Assembly: GCA_016710275.1 (NCBI GenBank)
Contig: JADJXS010000001.1
Location: forward strand, 1,116,001-1,180,000
Reading direction: 5' to 3'
From: Phycisphaerales bacterium
GTDB lineage: Bacteria > Planctomycetota > Phycisphaerae > UBA1845 > Fen-1342
Length of the DNA: 64,000 bases
Shown here: positions 51,969-60,622 of the stretch, piece by piece
Numbering within the stretch: the first letter of the stretch is position 1
Layout: each line of letters starts with the position of its first letter
Program-made: the position numbers and the translations under genes
The notes under the pieces: generated by a model
What the model was told of the DNA's origin: nothing
The model's database searches: none
Seen by the model: the letters and a program-made list of their open reading frames with translations, nothing else

Positions 51969-53690
51969 TCATTCTTCCGCCACGATTCCCTCAATCTGCG
52001 TGATCCGCGCGATCTCCTCGGGCGTCGTGATGCCGCGCAGGATCTTGCGCTTGCCGTCATCCAGCAGCGTGCGCATGCCCGAGGCCCGCGCCGCCGCGCG
52101 CAGCCGGTTGGCCGGAGCACGCTGAAACGCCAGCTCGCGCAGCTCCGGCGTCATTTCCAGCATCTCGAAGATGCCTTTGCGCCCGCGATAGCCGATCCCG
52201 CCGCAGCGATTGCAGCCGGCCCCCTTGTAGATCGTCCGCCCCTCCAGATCCTTGTCCGTGATGCCCAGCATGCGCAGCGTGAAGCGATCCGGGCTGGGGT
52301 CCACCACCTTGCACTCGTTGCAAATCAGCCGCATCAGCCGTTGCGCCATGATCGCCTGGATCGACGACGCCACCAGGAACGGCTTGATCCCCATGTCGAT
52401 CAGGCGCGTGATCGCGCTCGGCGCGTCATTCGTGTGCAGCGTGCTGAAGACCAGGTGCCCCGTCAGCGCCGCCTGAATCGCCACGTCCCCCACTTCGCGG
52501 TCGCGAATCTCGCCCACGAGGATGATGTTCGGCGCCTGGCGCAGCATCGCCCGCAGAATGCGCGCAAACGTCAGCCCGATCTCCTCGCGCACCTGGCATT
52601 GATTGATGCCGGTAAAGTTGTATTCCACCGGGTCTTCGGCCGTGATGATCTTGCGGTCCGGCCGGTTCAATTCCTGCAGCGCCCCGTACAGCGTCGTCGT
52701 CTTGCCCGAGCCGGTCGGCCCCGTGACCAGAAAAATCCCGTTGGGCTGCCGGATGATCTTGTTGAACCGCTCATAATCATCCTCCTCAAAGCCCATCGCC
52801 TGGATGCCGATCTTCACCGAGTCCGGCCGCAGAATTCGCAGCACCACCGATTCGCCGTGATACGCCGGGCAGGAGCTGACGCGGAAGTCAATCTGCCCGC
52901 TGCCGATGCGCATCTTGATGCGACCGTCCTGCGGCAGCCGCCGCTCGGCGATGTCCAGCCCCGACATGATCTTGAGCCGCGCCAGCACCGATGCCTGCAT
53001 GTGCTTTGGAACGTTGTCCTTGACGATGCACACGCCGTCCACGCGGTACCGCACCCGCACCCGGTCGGCCATCGGCTCCACGTGAATGTCGCTGGCCCGC
53101 ATCCGCACCGCCTCGGCGATCATCAGGTTCAGCAGCTTGATGATCGGCGCTTCGGAGTCCTCATCCTCGGCCGCGGCCGCCGCGCGCTTGTCCTCCTTGG
53201 CCAGCAGGTCCTTGTCGCGGTCGATCGCCTCGATGGCGTCGTCCACGCTGTCGCGCATGCCGGTCAGGAACGTCTCAATGAAACGAACGATCTTCGAGCG
53301 CGGCGCAATCGCGCACTCGACCTGCGAATTGAGCAGCACCCGCAGTTGATCCAGCGTGTCGAGATCCAGCGGATCGTGAATAATGACCTTGATCTTGCCG
53401 TCTTCCCGCCCCAGCGGCAGAACCTTCAGCTTCTTGATGAGCTTCTCGGGGATCAGGTCCAGTGCCCCGGAGACGCCCACGTTCTTGTCCAGATCGACGT
53501 AGGCCAGGTCAAACTGCGTCGCCAGCGCCTTGGTCACGTCCTCCTCGGTCGCCAGCTCCAGCTCGATCAGCGCTTCGCCGATCTTCTTGCCGTGCTGCTG
53601 TGAATACGCGAGCGCATCCCCCAGCGCCGTCGGCGTGACGACGTTCCAGTTCACGAGGATTTCGCCCAGCCGCTTGCGACGTCTCGCCAT
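51969..53690 (-). CDS. GspE/PilB-family secretion or pilus ATPase
   Basis: A 573-residue ATPase. Residues 1-150 are the MshEN-type N-terminal domain (RLGEILVNWNVVTPTALGDA; IGEALIELELATEEDVTKAL). Walker A is TGPTGSGKTTTLYGALQELN; the Asp box ITAEDPVEYNFTGINQ, Walker B NIILVGEIRDREV and a tetracysteine zinc site (CNECKVV ... CNRCGGIGYRGRKGIFEML) follow. ATG 53690 (MARRRKRLGEILVNW) has AGGGA upstream. It extends type IV pili (PilB) or drives type II secretion (GspE); adjacency to pilT favours PilB. Confidence 0.92.
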   Translation of the reverse strand: MARRRKRLGEILVNWNVVTPTALGDALAYSQQHGKKIGEALIELELATEEDVTKALATQFDLAYVDLDKNVGVSGALDLIPEKLIKKLKVLPLGREDGKIKVIIHDPLDLDTLDQLRVLLNSQVECAIAPRSKIVRFIETFLTGMRDSVDDAIEAIDRDKDLLAKEDKRAAAAAEDEDSEAPIIKLLNLMIAEAVRMRASDIHVEPMADRVRVRYRVDGVCIVKDNVPKHMQASVLARLKIMSGLDIAERRLPQDGRIKMRIGSGQIDFRVSSCPAYHGESVVLRILRPDSVKIGIQAMGFEEDDYERFNKIIRQPNGIFLVTGPTGSGKTTTLYGALQELNRPDRKIITAEDPVEYNFTGINQCQVREEIGLTFARILRAMLRQAPNIILVGEIRDREVGDVAIQAALTGHLVFSTLHTNDAPSAITRLIDMGIKPFLVASSIQAIMAQRLMRLICNECKVVDPSPDRFTLRMLGITDKDLEGRTIYKGAGCNRCGGIGYRGRKGIFEMLEMTPELRELAFQRAPANRLRAAARASGMRTLLDDGKRKILRGITTPEEIARITQIEGIVAEE

Positions 53691-53838
53691 GCACGGTCCC
53701 TCTGCCCGCCGGCCCCCGGAGGGCGCAAGCGCCCCGGCTGCGCTATCGTTGCCGACCCCAGCGCGAATTGCAAGCCGCTTCTGCCGCTCTTCGACCCCAC
53801 CTTCATCGCGGCCGCTGGCCACCCGCGCCCCGCGCCGC

Positions 53839-53844
53839 TACCAT
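53839..53844 (+). promoter_or_regulatory. TACCAT -10-like box upstream of pyrH
   Basis: TACCAT lies 28 bases before ATG 53873 in the divergent gap between the PilB-like gene and pyrH. No strong -35 is present. Confidence 0.25.
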
Positions 53845-53872
53845 CCCGCTCAACTCGCACCGGCGGTCCAGC

Positions 53873-54634
53873 ATGCACCCATCCAGCACCAGCGACGCGC
53901 GCGTCGAACGGCACCCCCAGGCCCGCTACCACCGGGTCATCCTCAAAATCAGCGGCGAGGGCTTCTGCCCGCCCGGCGGCTTCGGCGTCCATCGCGAGGA
54001 GCTGGACCGCGTCGCTCGCGAAATCGTCGACGTCCACCAGCTCGGCGTGCAGACCGCCGTCGTCGTCGGCGGCGGAAATTTCCTGCGCGGCGCCAACTTC
54101 GCCTCCGAAATCGGCATCGATTCCGCCACCGCCGACTACATGGGCATGCTCGGAACCGTCATCAACGCCCTCGCGCTGCAGGAGGCCGTCGAGCGCCTCG
54201 GCGTGCCCACCCGCGTCCAGAGCGCTCTCATGATCTCCCGCGTCTGCGAATCCTTCATCCGCCGTCGCTGCATCCGCCACCTCGAAAAGGGGCGCGTCGT
54301 CATCATGGCCGCCGGCACCGGCAACCCGCACGTCACGACCGATTCCTGCGCAGCGCTGCGCGCCGCCGAACTGGGGGCCGACGCGCTGCTCAAGGCCACA
54401 AAGGTCGATGGGGTGTACGACTCCGATCCCCGCCAGAACACCGGCGCGAAGCTCTACGAGTCGCTCACCTTCGACCAGGTCATCAACCAGCGGCTCAAGG
54501 TGATGGACGTCAGCGCCATCGACGTCTGCCAGCAGCACCGCGTGCCCATCATCGTCTTCAATCTCTTCAAGACCGGCACCATGCGCCGCGTCGCCCTCGG
54601 CGAGCGCGTCGGCACCCACGTCGGCGAGCCATGA
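53873..54634 (+). CDS. pyrH: UMP kinase
   Basis: A 253-residue UMP kinase of the amino-acid-kinase fold. Hallmarks: RVILKISGEGFCPPGGFGVH, VVVGGGNFLRGANFASEIGI, ATADYMGMLGTVINALALQE, and KATKVDGVYDSDPRQN; the end contains RVPIIVFNLFKTGTMRRV. It makes UDP from UMP. ATG 53873 starts MHPSSTSDARVERHPQARYH, about 15 residues longer than usual. Frame extension upstream is not conserved. The stop overlaps the phosphatase start by ATGA. frr and tsf, the usual neighbours, are absent. Confidence 0.94.
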   Translation: MHPSSTSDARVERHPQARYHRVILKISGEGFCPPGGFGVHREELDRVAREIVDVHQLGVQTAVVVGGGNFLRGANFASEIGIDSATADYMGMLGTVINALALQEAVERLGVPTRVQSALMISRVCESFIRRRCIRHLEKGRVVIMAAGTGNPHVTTDSCAALRAAELGADALLKATKVDGVYDSDPRQNTGAKLYESLTFDQVINQRLKVMDVSAIDVCQQHRVPIIVFNLFKTGTMRRVALGERVGTHVGEP

Positions 54635-55209
54635 CCGCCGCCGCTCCCCGTCATCGCCGCCGCTGGCAGGATCCGCGGCAGTGGTGGCTCTGGCTCAGCG
54701 GCCTGGTCGGCAGCCGCTACGACGGCCTCCACCACTTCCACGTCGTCACCCCCGGCGTCCTGCTGCGCTGCGGCCAGCCGCGCATCCGCGACCTGCAGGC
54801 CATCGCCCGCGACCACGGCCTCCGCTCCGTCTTCGTCGCCCGCGGCGGCACCCGCCACCCCCTGCGCGGCCGCTGGTTCCGTATCCAGCGCGATTGGTGC
54901 GCAGCACGCGGAATCCGCTTCTTCCATGAGCCGTTCTCCGACGCGGCCGCCCCCCCCGCGGACATCTTCGAGCGCTTCCTCGCCGTTCTCGCCGACCCCG
55001 CCAATCGGCCCGTGCTCGTGCATTGCGAGCAGGGCTGGCATCGAACGGGCGTGCTCTGCGCAGCGCACCGCATCGCCAACGAGGGTTGGACATTGGACGC
55101 GGCCGTCGAGGAGATGGTGCGGTTGGGATATGAGGCGGATCGACCCAAGCGCCGTCCGCTGCTGGCGGCGCTGGAACGCTGGTCCACCGCCCGCCCCTCA
55201 CCCCGCTGA
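54631..55209 (+). CDS. Dual-specificity-type protein phosphatase
   Basis: A 192-residue cysteine phosphatase. The active-site loop is VHCEQGWHRTGV: His131, the nucleophile Cys132 and Arg138 in the HCxxxxxRT pattern of tyrosine/dual-specificity phosphatases. A general-acid Asp candidate is in PFSDAAAPPADIF (Asp104). The N-terminal part (PRQWWLWLSGLVGSRYDGLH) is hydrophobic but has no clear membrane helix. It could dephosphorylate proteins, lipids or sugars; related proteins in planctomycetes are not well studied. It is translationally coupled to pyrH by ATGA. Confidence 0.82.
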   Translation: MTAAAPRHRRRWQDPRQWWLWLSGLVGSRYDGLHHFHVVTPGVLLRCGQPRIRDLQAIARDHGLRSVFVARGGTRHPLRGRWFRIQRDWCAARGIRFFHEPFSDAAAPPADIFERFLAVLADPANRPVLVHCEQGWHRTGVLCAAHRIANEGWTLDAAVEEMVRLGYEADRPKRRPLLAALERWSTARPSPR

Positions 55210-55244
55210 CCGTCGTCGACCGCGAGCGTGGCTTTGCGAGGGTG

Positions 55245-55276
55245 GCATGCTTTCGCGGTACTCCGCGTAAGCATGC
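55245..55276. repeat. Palindromic repeat, type B, copy 1
   Basis: GCATGCTT pairs with AAGCATGC, a T-T mismatch follows, then CGCGG pairs with CCGCG around the loop TACT. The second copy at 55981 has CGCTG/CAGCG instead, a compensated change. Confidence 0.75.
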
Positions 55277-55340
55277 TCGTTGCCGCCGCACCATCCCGCG
55301 CCGCGCCATCCCGCGTCGGATACCACCCCCGGTCGGGCGC

Positions 55341-55366
55341 CATACCGACGGCTTTGCGTCGGCATG
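55341..55366. repeat. Palindromic repeat, type A, copy 2
   Basis: CATACCGACG, loop GCTTTG, CGTCGGCATG: nine of ten pairs form, with one A-C mismatch relative to the 56076 copy. Confidence 0.65.
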
Positions 55367-55388
55367 CTTTGCGCACAGCGGGTGGGAC

Positions 55389-55454
55389 CTGTTCGGGCCG
55401 GTGCCGGGCGAATTCCCTCCATCAGCGCCGCGTAACAGGCTCGAACGCACCATC
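55389..55454. repeat. Dispersed repeat shared with 39738-39803
   Basis: About 66 bases align with 39738-39803. The core CGGGCGAATTCCCTCCATCA followed by GCGCCGCGT is identical in both, and both end in CGAACGCACCATC. Flanking sequences differ. Confidence 0.75.
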
Positions 55455-55490
55455 TGAACTTCCCACCTGTGCACCCCGCCCGCCAACGGC

Positions 55491-55496
55491 CATAAT
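55491..55496 (+). promoter_or_regulatory. CATAAT -10-like box at a likely leaderless crcB start
   Basis: CATAAT ends six bases before ATG 55503, so transcription could begin at the ATG. There is no Shine-Dalgarno sequence and no fluoride riboswitch-like fold in the preceding gap. Confidence 0.35.
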
Positions 55497-55502
55497 CCCC
55501 TT

Positions 55503-55907
55503 ATGATCGCAAACGTGATCTGCGTCGCGATCGGCGGCGCCATCGGCTCCGTCGCCCGCTACCTCCTGACCGTCGGCCTCAACCCCGCCGCCGGCGCCGT
55601 CGGCTTCCCCCTCGGCACGCTCGTCGTCAATCTCGTCGGCTCGATCGCCTTCGGCGTCATCGCCTGTCTCGGGGTCGAACTTCGCCTGATCCCCGAGACG
55701 ATCCGCGTCGGTCTGCTCGCCGGCGTGCTCGGCGGCTTCACGACCTTCTCCACATTCTCGCACGAATCATGGGCGCTCGCCGCCGGCGGCGCATCGCGCC
55801 TCGCCCTGCTTTACATTCTCGCGTCCGTCGTCCTCTGCATCGTCGGCGCCTGGGCCGCCTACCACGCAACCGCAGCCATCATCCGATCCGCGAGCACCGC
55901 CGGCTGA
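55503..55907 (+). CDS. crcB: Fluoride efflux channel CrcB/Fluc
   Basis: A 134-residue four-helix membrane protein. GGAIGSVARYLL, FPLGTLVVNLVGSIAFGVI and LLAGVLGGFTTFSTFSHESW are the conserved pore and phenylalanine-box regions of Fluc channels, which export fluoride as antiparallel dimers. ATG 55503 is the first codon after a CATAAT box. The C-terminal helix is LALLYILASVVLCIVGAWAA. No fluoride riboswitch was recognised. Repeat clusters flank the gene on both sides. Confidence 0.93.
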   Translation: MIANVICVAIGGAIGSVARYLLTVGLNPAAGAVGFPLGTLVVNLVGSIAFGVIACLGVELRLIPETIRVGLLAGVLGGFTTFSTFSHESWALAAGGASRLALLYILASVVLCIVGAWAAYHATAAIIRSASTAG

Positions 55908-55980
55908 AGCGCCGCCGGCTGAAGCCCCGCCGGCTGAGCAGCACCGCAACGGCCCTTCCGGTCGCCAGCGATCTTGGGTG

Positions 55981-56012
55981 GCATGCTTTCGCTGTACTCA
56001 GCGTAAGCATGC
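55981..56012. repeat. Palindromic repeat, type B, copy 2
   Basis: GCATGCTT/AAGCATGC plus CGCTG/CAGCG around TACT. Compared with 55245, G55257-C55264 is replaced by T55993-A56000, so pairing is kept. Confidence 0.75.
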
Positions 56013-56075
56013 TCGTCGCCGCCCCCTCCCACGTCGCCCGCCACCCCGCGTCGAGTACCACCCCGCGTTGGGTTT

Positions 56076-56101
56076 CATGCCGACGGCTTTGCGTCGGCAT
56101 G
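56076..56101. repeat. Palindromic repeat, type A, copy 3
   Basis: CATGCCGACG and CGTCGGCATG form a perfect stem around GCTTTG. Compared with 36032, one G-C pair is flipped to C-G. Confidence 0.75.
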
Positions 56102-56850
56102 CTCTTCACCGCGCCTTCACCGCCGACCCCAATCCCCTCACCCCCTCCAAAATCCGCCAATCCGCGCCAATTCGCGACAAGCCACGCCCTTTCACGCCAC
56201 CCGCCGCCTTTTCCCCCCAACCCCGCATTTCCGACTCTACACTTCCCTGAAGAGGCAGCGCCCGCACGCGAGCCGTGCACCCGCGTCCGACGCCGCCCCC
56301 GAACCGCCCGCGTCGATCACCATTGATCTTCGCCGGGGCGCGTGTGTCTCCGTCGGCCGGCATGATGTCTGTGCCGTCTGACACCCGTCGCCGGGCCGGG
56401 CGCGAACCTCCCGGCCTCGTGCGACGGCCAGCGCGATTCGACCCGGACCGTCGAACTGCGGACGGAACACCCCGTTCCAATCCCGCAACCTTCGCCGCCC
56501 GCCGACGATTCGCCATCGTTCGCAGCCGCCGGCATCCGCCTCGCTACCCGGCGGCCCGGCCCAGGCGACGGGACGCCGGTTGTCACCGGCCCCATCGGCC
56601 GGAATTCCGGTGTCAGTCGCAAGGGCCACAGATTACGAGGATCGGCTGCCGCCGACGCAAGGCTTGTGTTCTCGGCCGAGCGCCGCCGGGTCGCTTGTCG
56701 TTTCGATAAGCGGGACGGTGTGGACCTCATCCTCCCAGCGGCAGCTTAAACAACCGGGTGAGATTCACACGCGCCCCGGCGTCGCTTTCGATGCCCGAAA
56801 GCCCCGCTTCAAGGTCTCCCTGCGCGCCGACCGGGCGACGCCCGCCTCGC

Positions 56851-58329
56851 TCAACTCGCCTTGCGCGCATCGCCCCCCGCGTGCAGCCGCCACATCTCCC
56901 ACGCGCTCCACGCGAACGCCGCCGCAGCCAGCACAAAAGGCCACAAAAACCCCCCGGTGGCGACATACAGCGCCATTCCAAGTCCCTGGGCAACCACGCC
57001 GCGCAGCCCCACCAGCGTCGTGTGAATCGACACATAGTGCGGCACCAGCTCCGCCCGCGGGGCAAACGCCACCGGCCCCAGCATCCACGCCACGTGAACC
57101 CCCGCCATCGCCGCCCCGAACGCAACGCTCGCGATCGATAGGGACGTCGTCCCCGCCGCCGCAAGCAGCATCAGCGGGTACGCACTGAGCATCGCAAAGG
57201 CCAGCGCTGCGGTGCGCACTGCGCCGAGCCGATCCAGCAACCCGCCCATCGGCAGCGCCATCACGATCATCGCGAGGTTCTGCATCACCAGCGTCGAGCC
57301 GGCGTACTCGCCGTAGGTCAGCGAGAGCCGCGTCGTCGCGAGAACCGGCAGCAGCGCGTTGCAGATCATCCAGCCCAGCCCGTACATCATGAACGCCTGC
57401 TCATACTGCCGGAATCGCGGATCCTCGCGCAGCACGCGGCCCATGCTGCGCAGCGGCGCGGTCACCGCAGTGAGCGAGTCTCGCAGCGAGGCCGCCGCGC
57501 GCGCCGCCGGCACATGTGCCAGCCCCGCCGCCCGGATCAGCACCAGCATCCCGGCGAATTGCGCCGCCGCCGCAATCGGCATGTAAATGCGGAAGGCGTC
57601 CGGGTCCTGTTCCAGCCAGTGCCCGGCTGCAAGACCCGCCCCCAATGCAGCGGTCAGCGTCACGACGCTCAGCAAGGAGAAAACGCGGCCGCGCACGCTG
57701 TCCGGATAGAAGCGCTTCAGCAGCAGTCCGCTGAGCGGCAGCCAGCCGGAATTTCCGACCGCCGCGATCAGGTGCAGCACCCACAACGACCAGAAGCCCG
57801 TCGCCCACGTCGCCAATCCCAGCGGAAAAACTCCCACCAGCCAGTACCACAGGAAGAAGCGGGCCGGCGCGCGGCGCTGCAGCAGCTCATTCCAGAAAAT
57901 CGAAGCCGTCAGCAGCGTCGGCACCGCCGCCGTGATCAGCAATGTCTGCCAGTCGCCCGCGTCGAATCGCCGCCGCGCCAGCACGGGCAGCATGGTGAGC
58001 ACGCCCTGCCCGATGCCGTAGGCTGCGGTGTACAGAACATGCGCCGCGAGAATGGACGCGCGCAGTTGCGGCGCACGGGGTAGCCCGGCTCCCATCGCGG
58101 CGGGCGGCACGGCGCCCCGCGGATCGGTGGTCGCCGCGGCAGCAGCATGAACCCGCGCCGCAGTGCCGGGCGCCGCCGCAAGCGCGTCTTCGTCGCCCCG
58201 CGAGTCCATCACGCGAGCGCCTGAATCGGGCGGCGGGGGTTCGTCTGTCGGCGGGGGGCGCATCGGGAAAATGTAACCGCCGCGCCGCAGGAGCGGGTGC
58301 TCCACGCGGCGCGGCGGCGTGTACGCCAC
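56851..58329 (-). CDS. MFS transporter
   Basis: A 492-residue protein with about twelve hydrophobic segments. ILAAHVLYTAAYGIGQGVLT opens the first; FYPDSVRGRVFSLLSVVTLT is the loop-2/3-like conserved region and MALPMGGLLDRLGAVRTAAL the corresponding one in the second half. The start is GTG 58329, with GAGGGAG six bases upstream on the minus strand; it gives a disordered Pro/Ala-rich N-terminus of about 90 residues, and ATG 58263 lacks a ribosome site. The substrate is unknown. It is followed on the same strand side by a large intergenic region rather than an operon. Confidence 0.82.
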   Translation of the reverse strand: MAYTPPRRVEHPLLRRGGYIFPMRPPPTDEPPPPDSGARVMDSRGDEDALAAAPGTAARVHAAAAATTDPRGAVPPAAMGAGLPRAPQLRASILAAHVLYTAAYGIGQGVLTMLPVLARRRFDAGDWQTLLITAAVPTLLTASIFWNELLQRRAPARFFLWYWLVGVFPLGLATWATGFWSLWVLHLIAAVGNSGWLPLSGLLLKRFYPDSVRGRVFSLLSVVTLTAALGAGLAAGHWLEQDPDAFRIYMPIAAAAQFAGMLVLIRAAGLAHVPAARAAASLRDSLTAVTAPLRSMGRVLREDPRFRQYEQAFMMYGLGWMICNALLPVLATTRLSLTYGEYAGSTLVMQNLAMIVMALPMGGLLDRLGAVRTAALAFAMLSAYPLMLLAAAGTTSLSIASVAFGAAMAGVHVAWMLGPVAFAPRAELVPHYVSIHTTLVGLRGVVAQGLGMALYVATGGFLWPFVLAAAAFAWSAWEMWRLHAGGDARKAS

Positions 58330-58380
58330 GTCGGCTCCCTCACGCGAGCCGCGGCGGCGCAGTTGCGGGCATTGATTCCG

Positions 58381-60162
58381 CTACGGTGCCGGCGTGATCA
58401 GCGCGACGAACGGATCGATGTCGAAGTTATCGAATCGCGTGTCGTTGTTGATGTCGCCGTGCTCCAGCGGGCAGGACGGATAGAGTGCCAGGTACGCCGG
58501 TCGGTTCACCAGCGCCAGCACGAACGGATCGATGTCGAAGTTGTTCAGCACGCCGTCGCAGTTGACGTCGCCCTTGATCATCCCCGGCACGCGAACCGCC
58601 ATCGGAACGGTCTGCTGCGTGTGCGGCTTGAAGAGGCCCAGCGTCGCACTGCCGTTCACCGGCGGACGATTGCACTCGAACCAGAAGTTGTACATCGTGC
58701 CCCAGCGGAGCGCGTTGCTGTTCGGGTTCTCGGCAAACGTCTGCGGGCTTTGCCAGCGCAGCTTGTTGCCCATCGTCGAGATCCAGTCCGTGTTATCGAA
58801 CGGCTCGCCGGAGTGATAGTTCACGTCGTGGAAGCCGACGTTCTGAACGGTTGCGCCGGCCGGAATGTCGATTTCCAGGCTGCCCGCGGAGCGATCCGAA
58901 TTCAGGTTGAAGATCGCGTAGTCATAGCGGTACCAGCCGCCGCCCATGTCGGTGACCTTGTGGGCAACGTGGAAGCGCCCCTCGGCCGGAACGTTCACGA
59001 TGCTGTCCACCACGCGCGTATCCACCTGGTTCAGCCCCAGGCCGTGCGCCCGCCAGGCCATGATCGCCGGGATGCCCACCTGCGTGGTTCCCTGCAGCGC
59101 CATGTTGAAGCTGCCGTCCACCGTCACGCGGTGATACGACGCGTTGTTCAGACCGTTGCTGGCCAGTGCGTCGTCACTGGCGACGTAGACGCCTTCGACG
59201 AAGTACAGCGCGCCGGCGAAATTGGTCGAGCTCATCGCACTCTCAGCGATCTGCAGGCGCTTGAAGATCGAGTCCCCCGTAACGCCGTTCGCGATTGTGT
59301 GCGCTCCGGTGAACGCGTTGAGATTCGCCCGAGCCTGCAGCCGCGACTGGCCGCCGTTGTAGCCGGCGCCGTACACGTCCAGGCAGCCGGCGCCCAGCAT
59401 CGAGCCGCCCGTGCCGTTGCAACTGAAGCCGCAGCCGTTGCCGGCCGCCGCGCAGCAGGCCTGCTTGCAGTGGCCCTGGCCGATCTGAACCAGCCGGCCG
59501 TTGTGCATGCGATAGGCGTTCATGGCCAGGCTGGGCGTGCCCTGGTGCGAGCCGCCCCACTTGAGATTCGCCAGGCCGATGTTGCAGGTGTCGGAGCCGA
59601 GCGCATAAGCGCGGATGCCGCCGACCGCCGCGTACGTCTGCACGCCGTTGATGCGCGTGTAAACCACGTCCGGCGCTTCCGCCGCAATGCCGCCCTCAGT
59701 CGACGCCGGCGCGGCGTCGAACGGGGTCACCGGAATCGGCTTGAGATTCAGCGCGAGTTCCCCGCCGCGACCATCTTTCGATGCGACGTGGATCAGGTAG
59801 GTGGCGCCTTCGTACATGTCGGAATAGACGATCGACTGCGCATCGCACTCGTCGTCGCCGCTTGCAATCTGCTGACCCGAGCCGGGCGTACCGTCCCAGA
59901 CCGTCACCACGGTGTCGATCCCGGAATTGCACGTCTCCGACATCAGGATGCCGTCATAAGGGGCAATGAACTCGAACCACATGCCGGCAGACGCGATTGT
60001 CTCCGCCGACTTCGACTCGCTCAGGCTGGCGGTCGTCACGCCGCGCTCGACCAGCACGGGCTGCACGTCCACCACTCGAGAAAGGGGGGAGGCCAGGGAC
60101 AGCGCTGCGCCCGAAGCGCAAACGCTCAGGGCGGCAGCGCGCCGCCACTTGGACAAGAACAT
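58381..60162 (-). CDS. Large secreted protein with double NFDIDPFV module
   Basis: A 593-residue exported protein. ATG 60162 has AAAGGAG six bases upstream, and the signal peptide is WRRAAALSVCASGAALSLAS. The next region (MWFEFIAPYDGILMSETCNS; IDTVVTVWDGT) is like bacterial pre-peptidase/beta-sandwich domains. A Cys-rich section follows (CKQACCAAAGNGCGFSCNG), then a beta-rich domain (GGWYRYDYAIFNLNSDRSAG). The end has GDVNCDGVLNNFDIDPFV and GDINNDTRFDNFDIDPFV. The function is unknown; it is divergent from the cytochrome-like gene, which ends in the same module. Confidence 0.82.
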   Translation of the reverse strand: MFLSKWRRAAALSVCASGAALSLASPLSRVVDVQPVLVERGVTTASLSESKSAETIASAGMWFEFIAPYDGILMSETCNSGIDTVVTVWDGTPGSGQQIASGDDECDAQSIVYSDMYEGATYLIHVASKDGRGGELALNLKPIPVTPFDAAPASTEGGIAAEAPDVVYTRINGVQTYAAVGGIRAYALGSDTCNIGLANLKWGGSHQGTPSLAMNAYRMHNGRLVQIGQGHCKQACCAAAGNGCGFSCNGTGGSMLGAGCLDVYGAGYNGGQSRLQARANLNAFTGAHTIANGVTGDSIFKRLQIAESAMSSTNFAGALYFVEGVYVASDDALASNGLNNASYHRVTVDGSFNMALQGTTQVGIPAIMAWRAHGLGLNQVDTRVVDSIVNVPAEGRFHVAHKVTDMGGGWYRYDYAIFNLNSDRSAGSLEIDIPAGATVQNVGFHDVNYHSGEPFDNTDWISTMGNKLRWQSPQTFAENPNSNALRWGTMYNFWFECNRPPVNGSATLGLFKPHTQQTVPMAVRVPGMIKGDVNCDGVLNNFDIDPFVLALVNRPAYLALYPSCPLEHGDINNDTRFDNFDIDPFVALITPAP

Positions 60163-60622
60163 CGCGGACTCCTTTGCAAACGCGGACAGGAATGGCGAGC
60201 ACGAAAAACGAAACGAAAGTGCTACAACTGTCGAAACCGGCTTCGGCGTCCGAAAATTCCCTGCGGACACCGATGGAAATCCCGCGGAGGCTCCACCGGG
60301 TCGTGAAACCCGCCTCGGGGACGTCCCGATTCTGCCGGGCATTGTACCCTGCCCGGTCGCCTGAATTTCAAGAATCCCATTCCGGCCGGCCCGCATGCCC
60401 GGACCGGCGGCCACCGGGTAGTCCTACCGCACTCCCCAGGGTCGCGGAACCGGAAGCGGTCATACTTTCCTGATTCCCTCACTTTCCCGAGGCGGACCTG
60501 CAGGCCCCTGATACCATGAAATGACTGCCCTCCGAACAATTCCGCGGGAGCGGCGTCTTCCTCTGCCGATGCCGGTCATCGCGTACACCGGCTCATCGCG
60601 ACCCAATCTTCTGGAACACGCC
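60163..60622. other. Divergent intergenic region between two secreted-protein genes
   Basis: 460 bases with no gene. It must hold promoters for both directions. Candidates are weak: CATACT at 60461-60466 for the plus gene and the AT-rich stretch near 60200-60230 for the minus gene. A small inverted repeat (GTAGTCCTAC) lies near 60418. Confidence 0.4.

Larger units (their letters stand above)
55908..56850. other. Long intergenic region with palindromic repeats
   Basis: Repeats of types A and B occupy about 55970-56110. The rest (56110-56850) is very G+C-rich; frames open in several phases but none has a ribosome site, conserved motif or sensible composition. Short ORFs starting MACFR at 55242 and 55978 are by-products of the repeats. 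No RNA gene was recognised. Confidence 0.5.

Noticed and set aside
53530..55209. 559-residue plus frame covering the pyrH region
   Set aside because: Its first two thirds are an Arg/Pro/His-rich shadow of pyrH; only the phosphatase from 54631 is real.
55242..55457. Short ORFs beginning MACFR near 55242 and 55978
   Set aside because: They coincide with the palindromic repeats and owe their similarity to them; no ribosome site is present.
55440..55502. Fluoride riboswitch before crcB
   Set aside because: No GGNGAUGG-type core or pseudoknot pattern was found, and the gap is mostly repeats.
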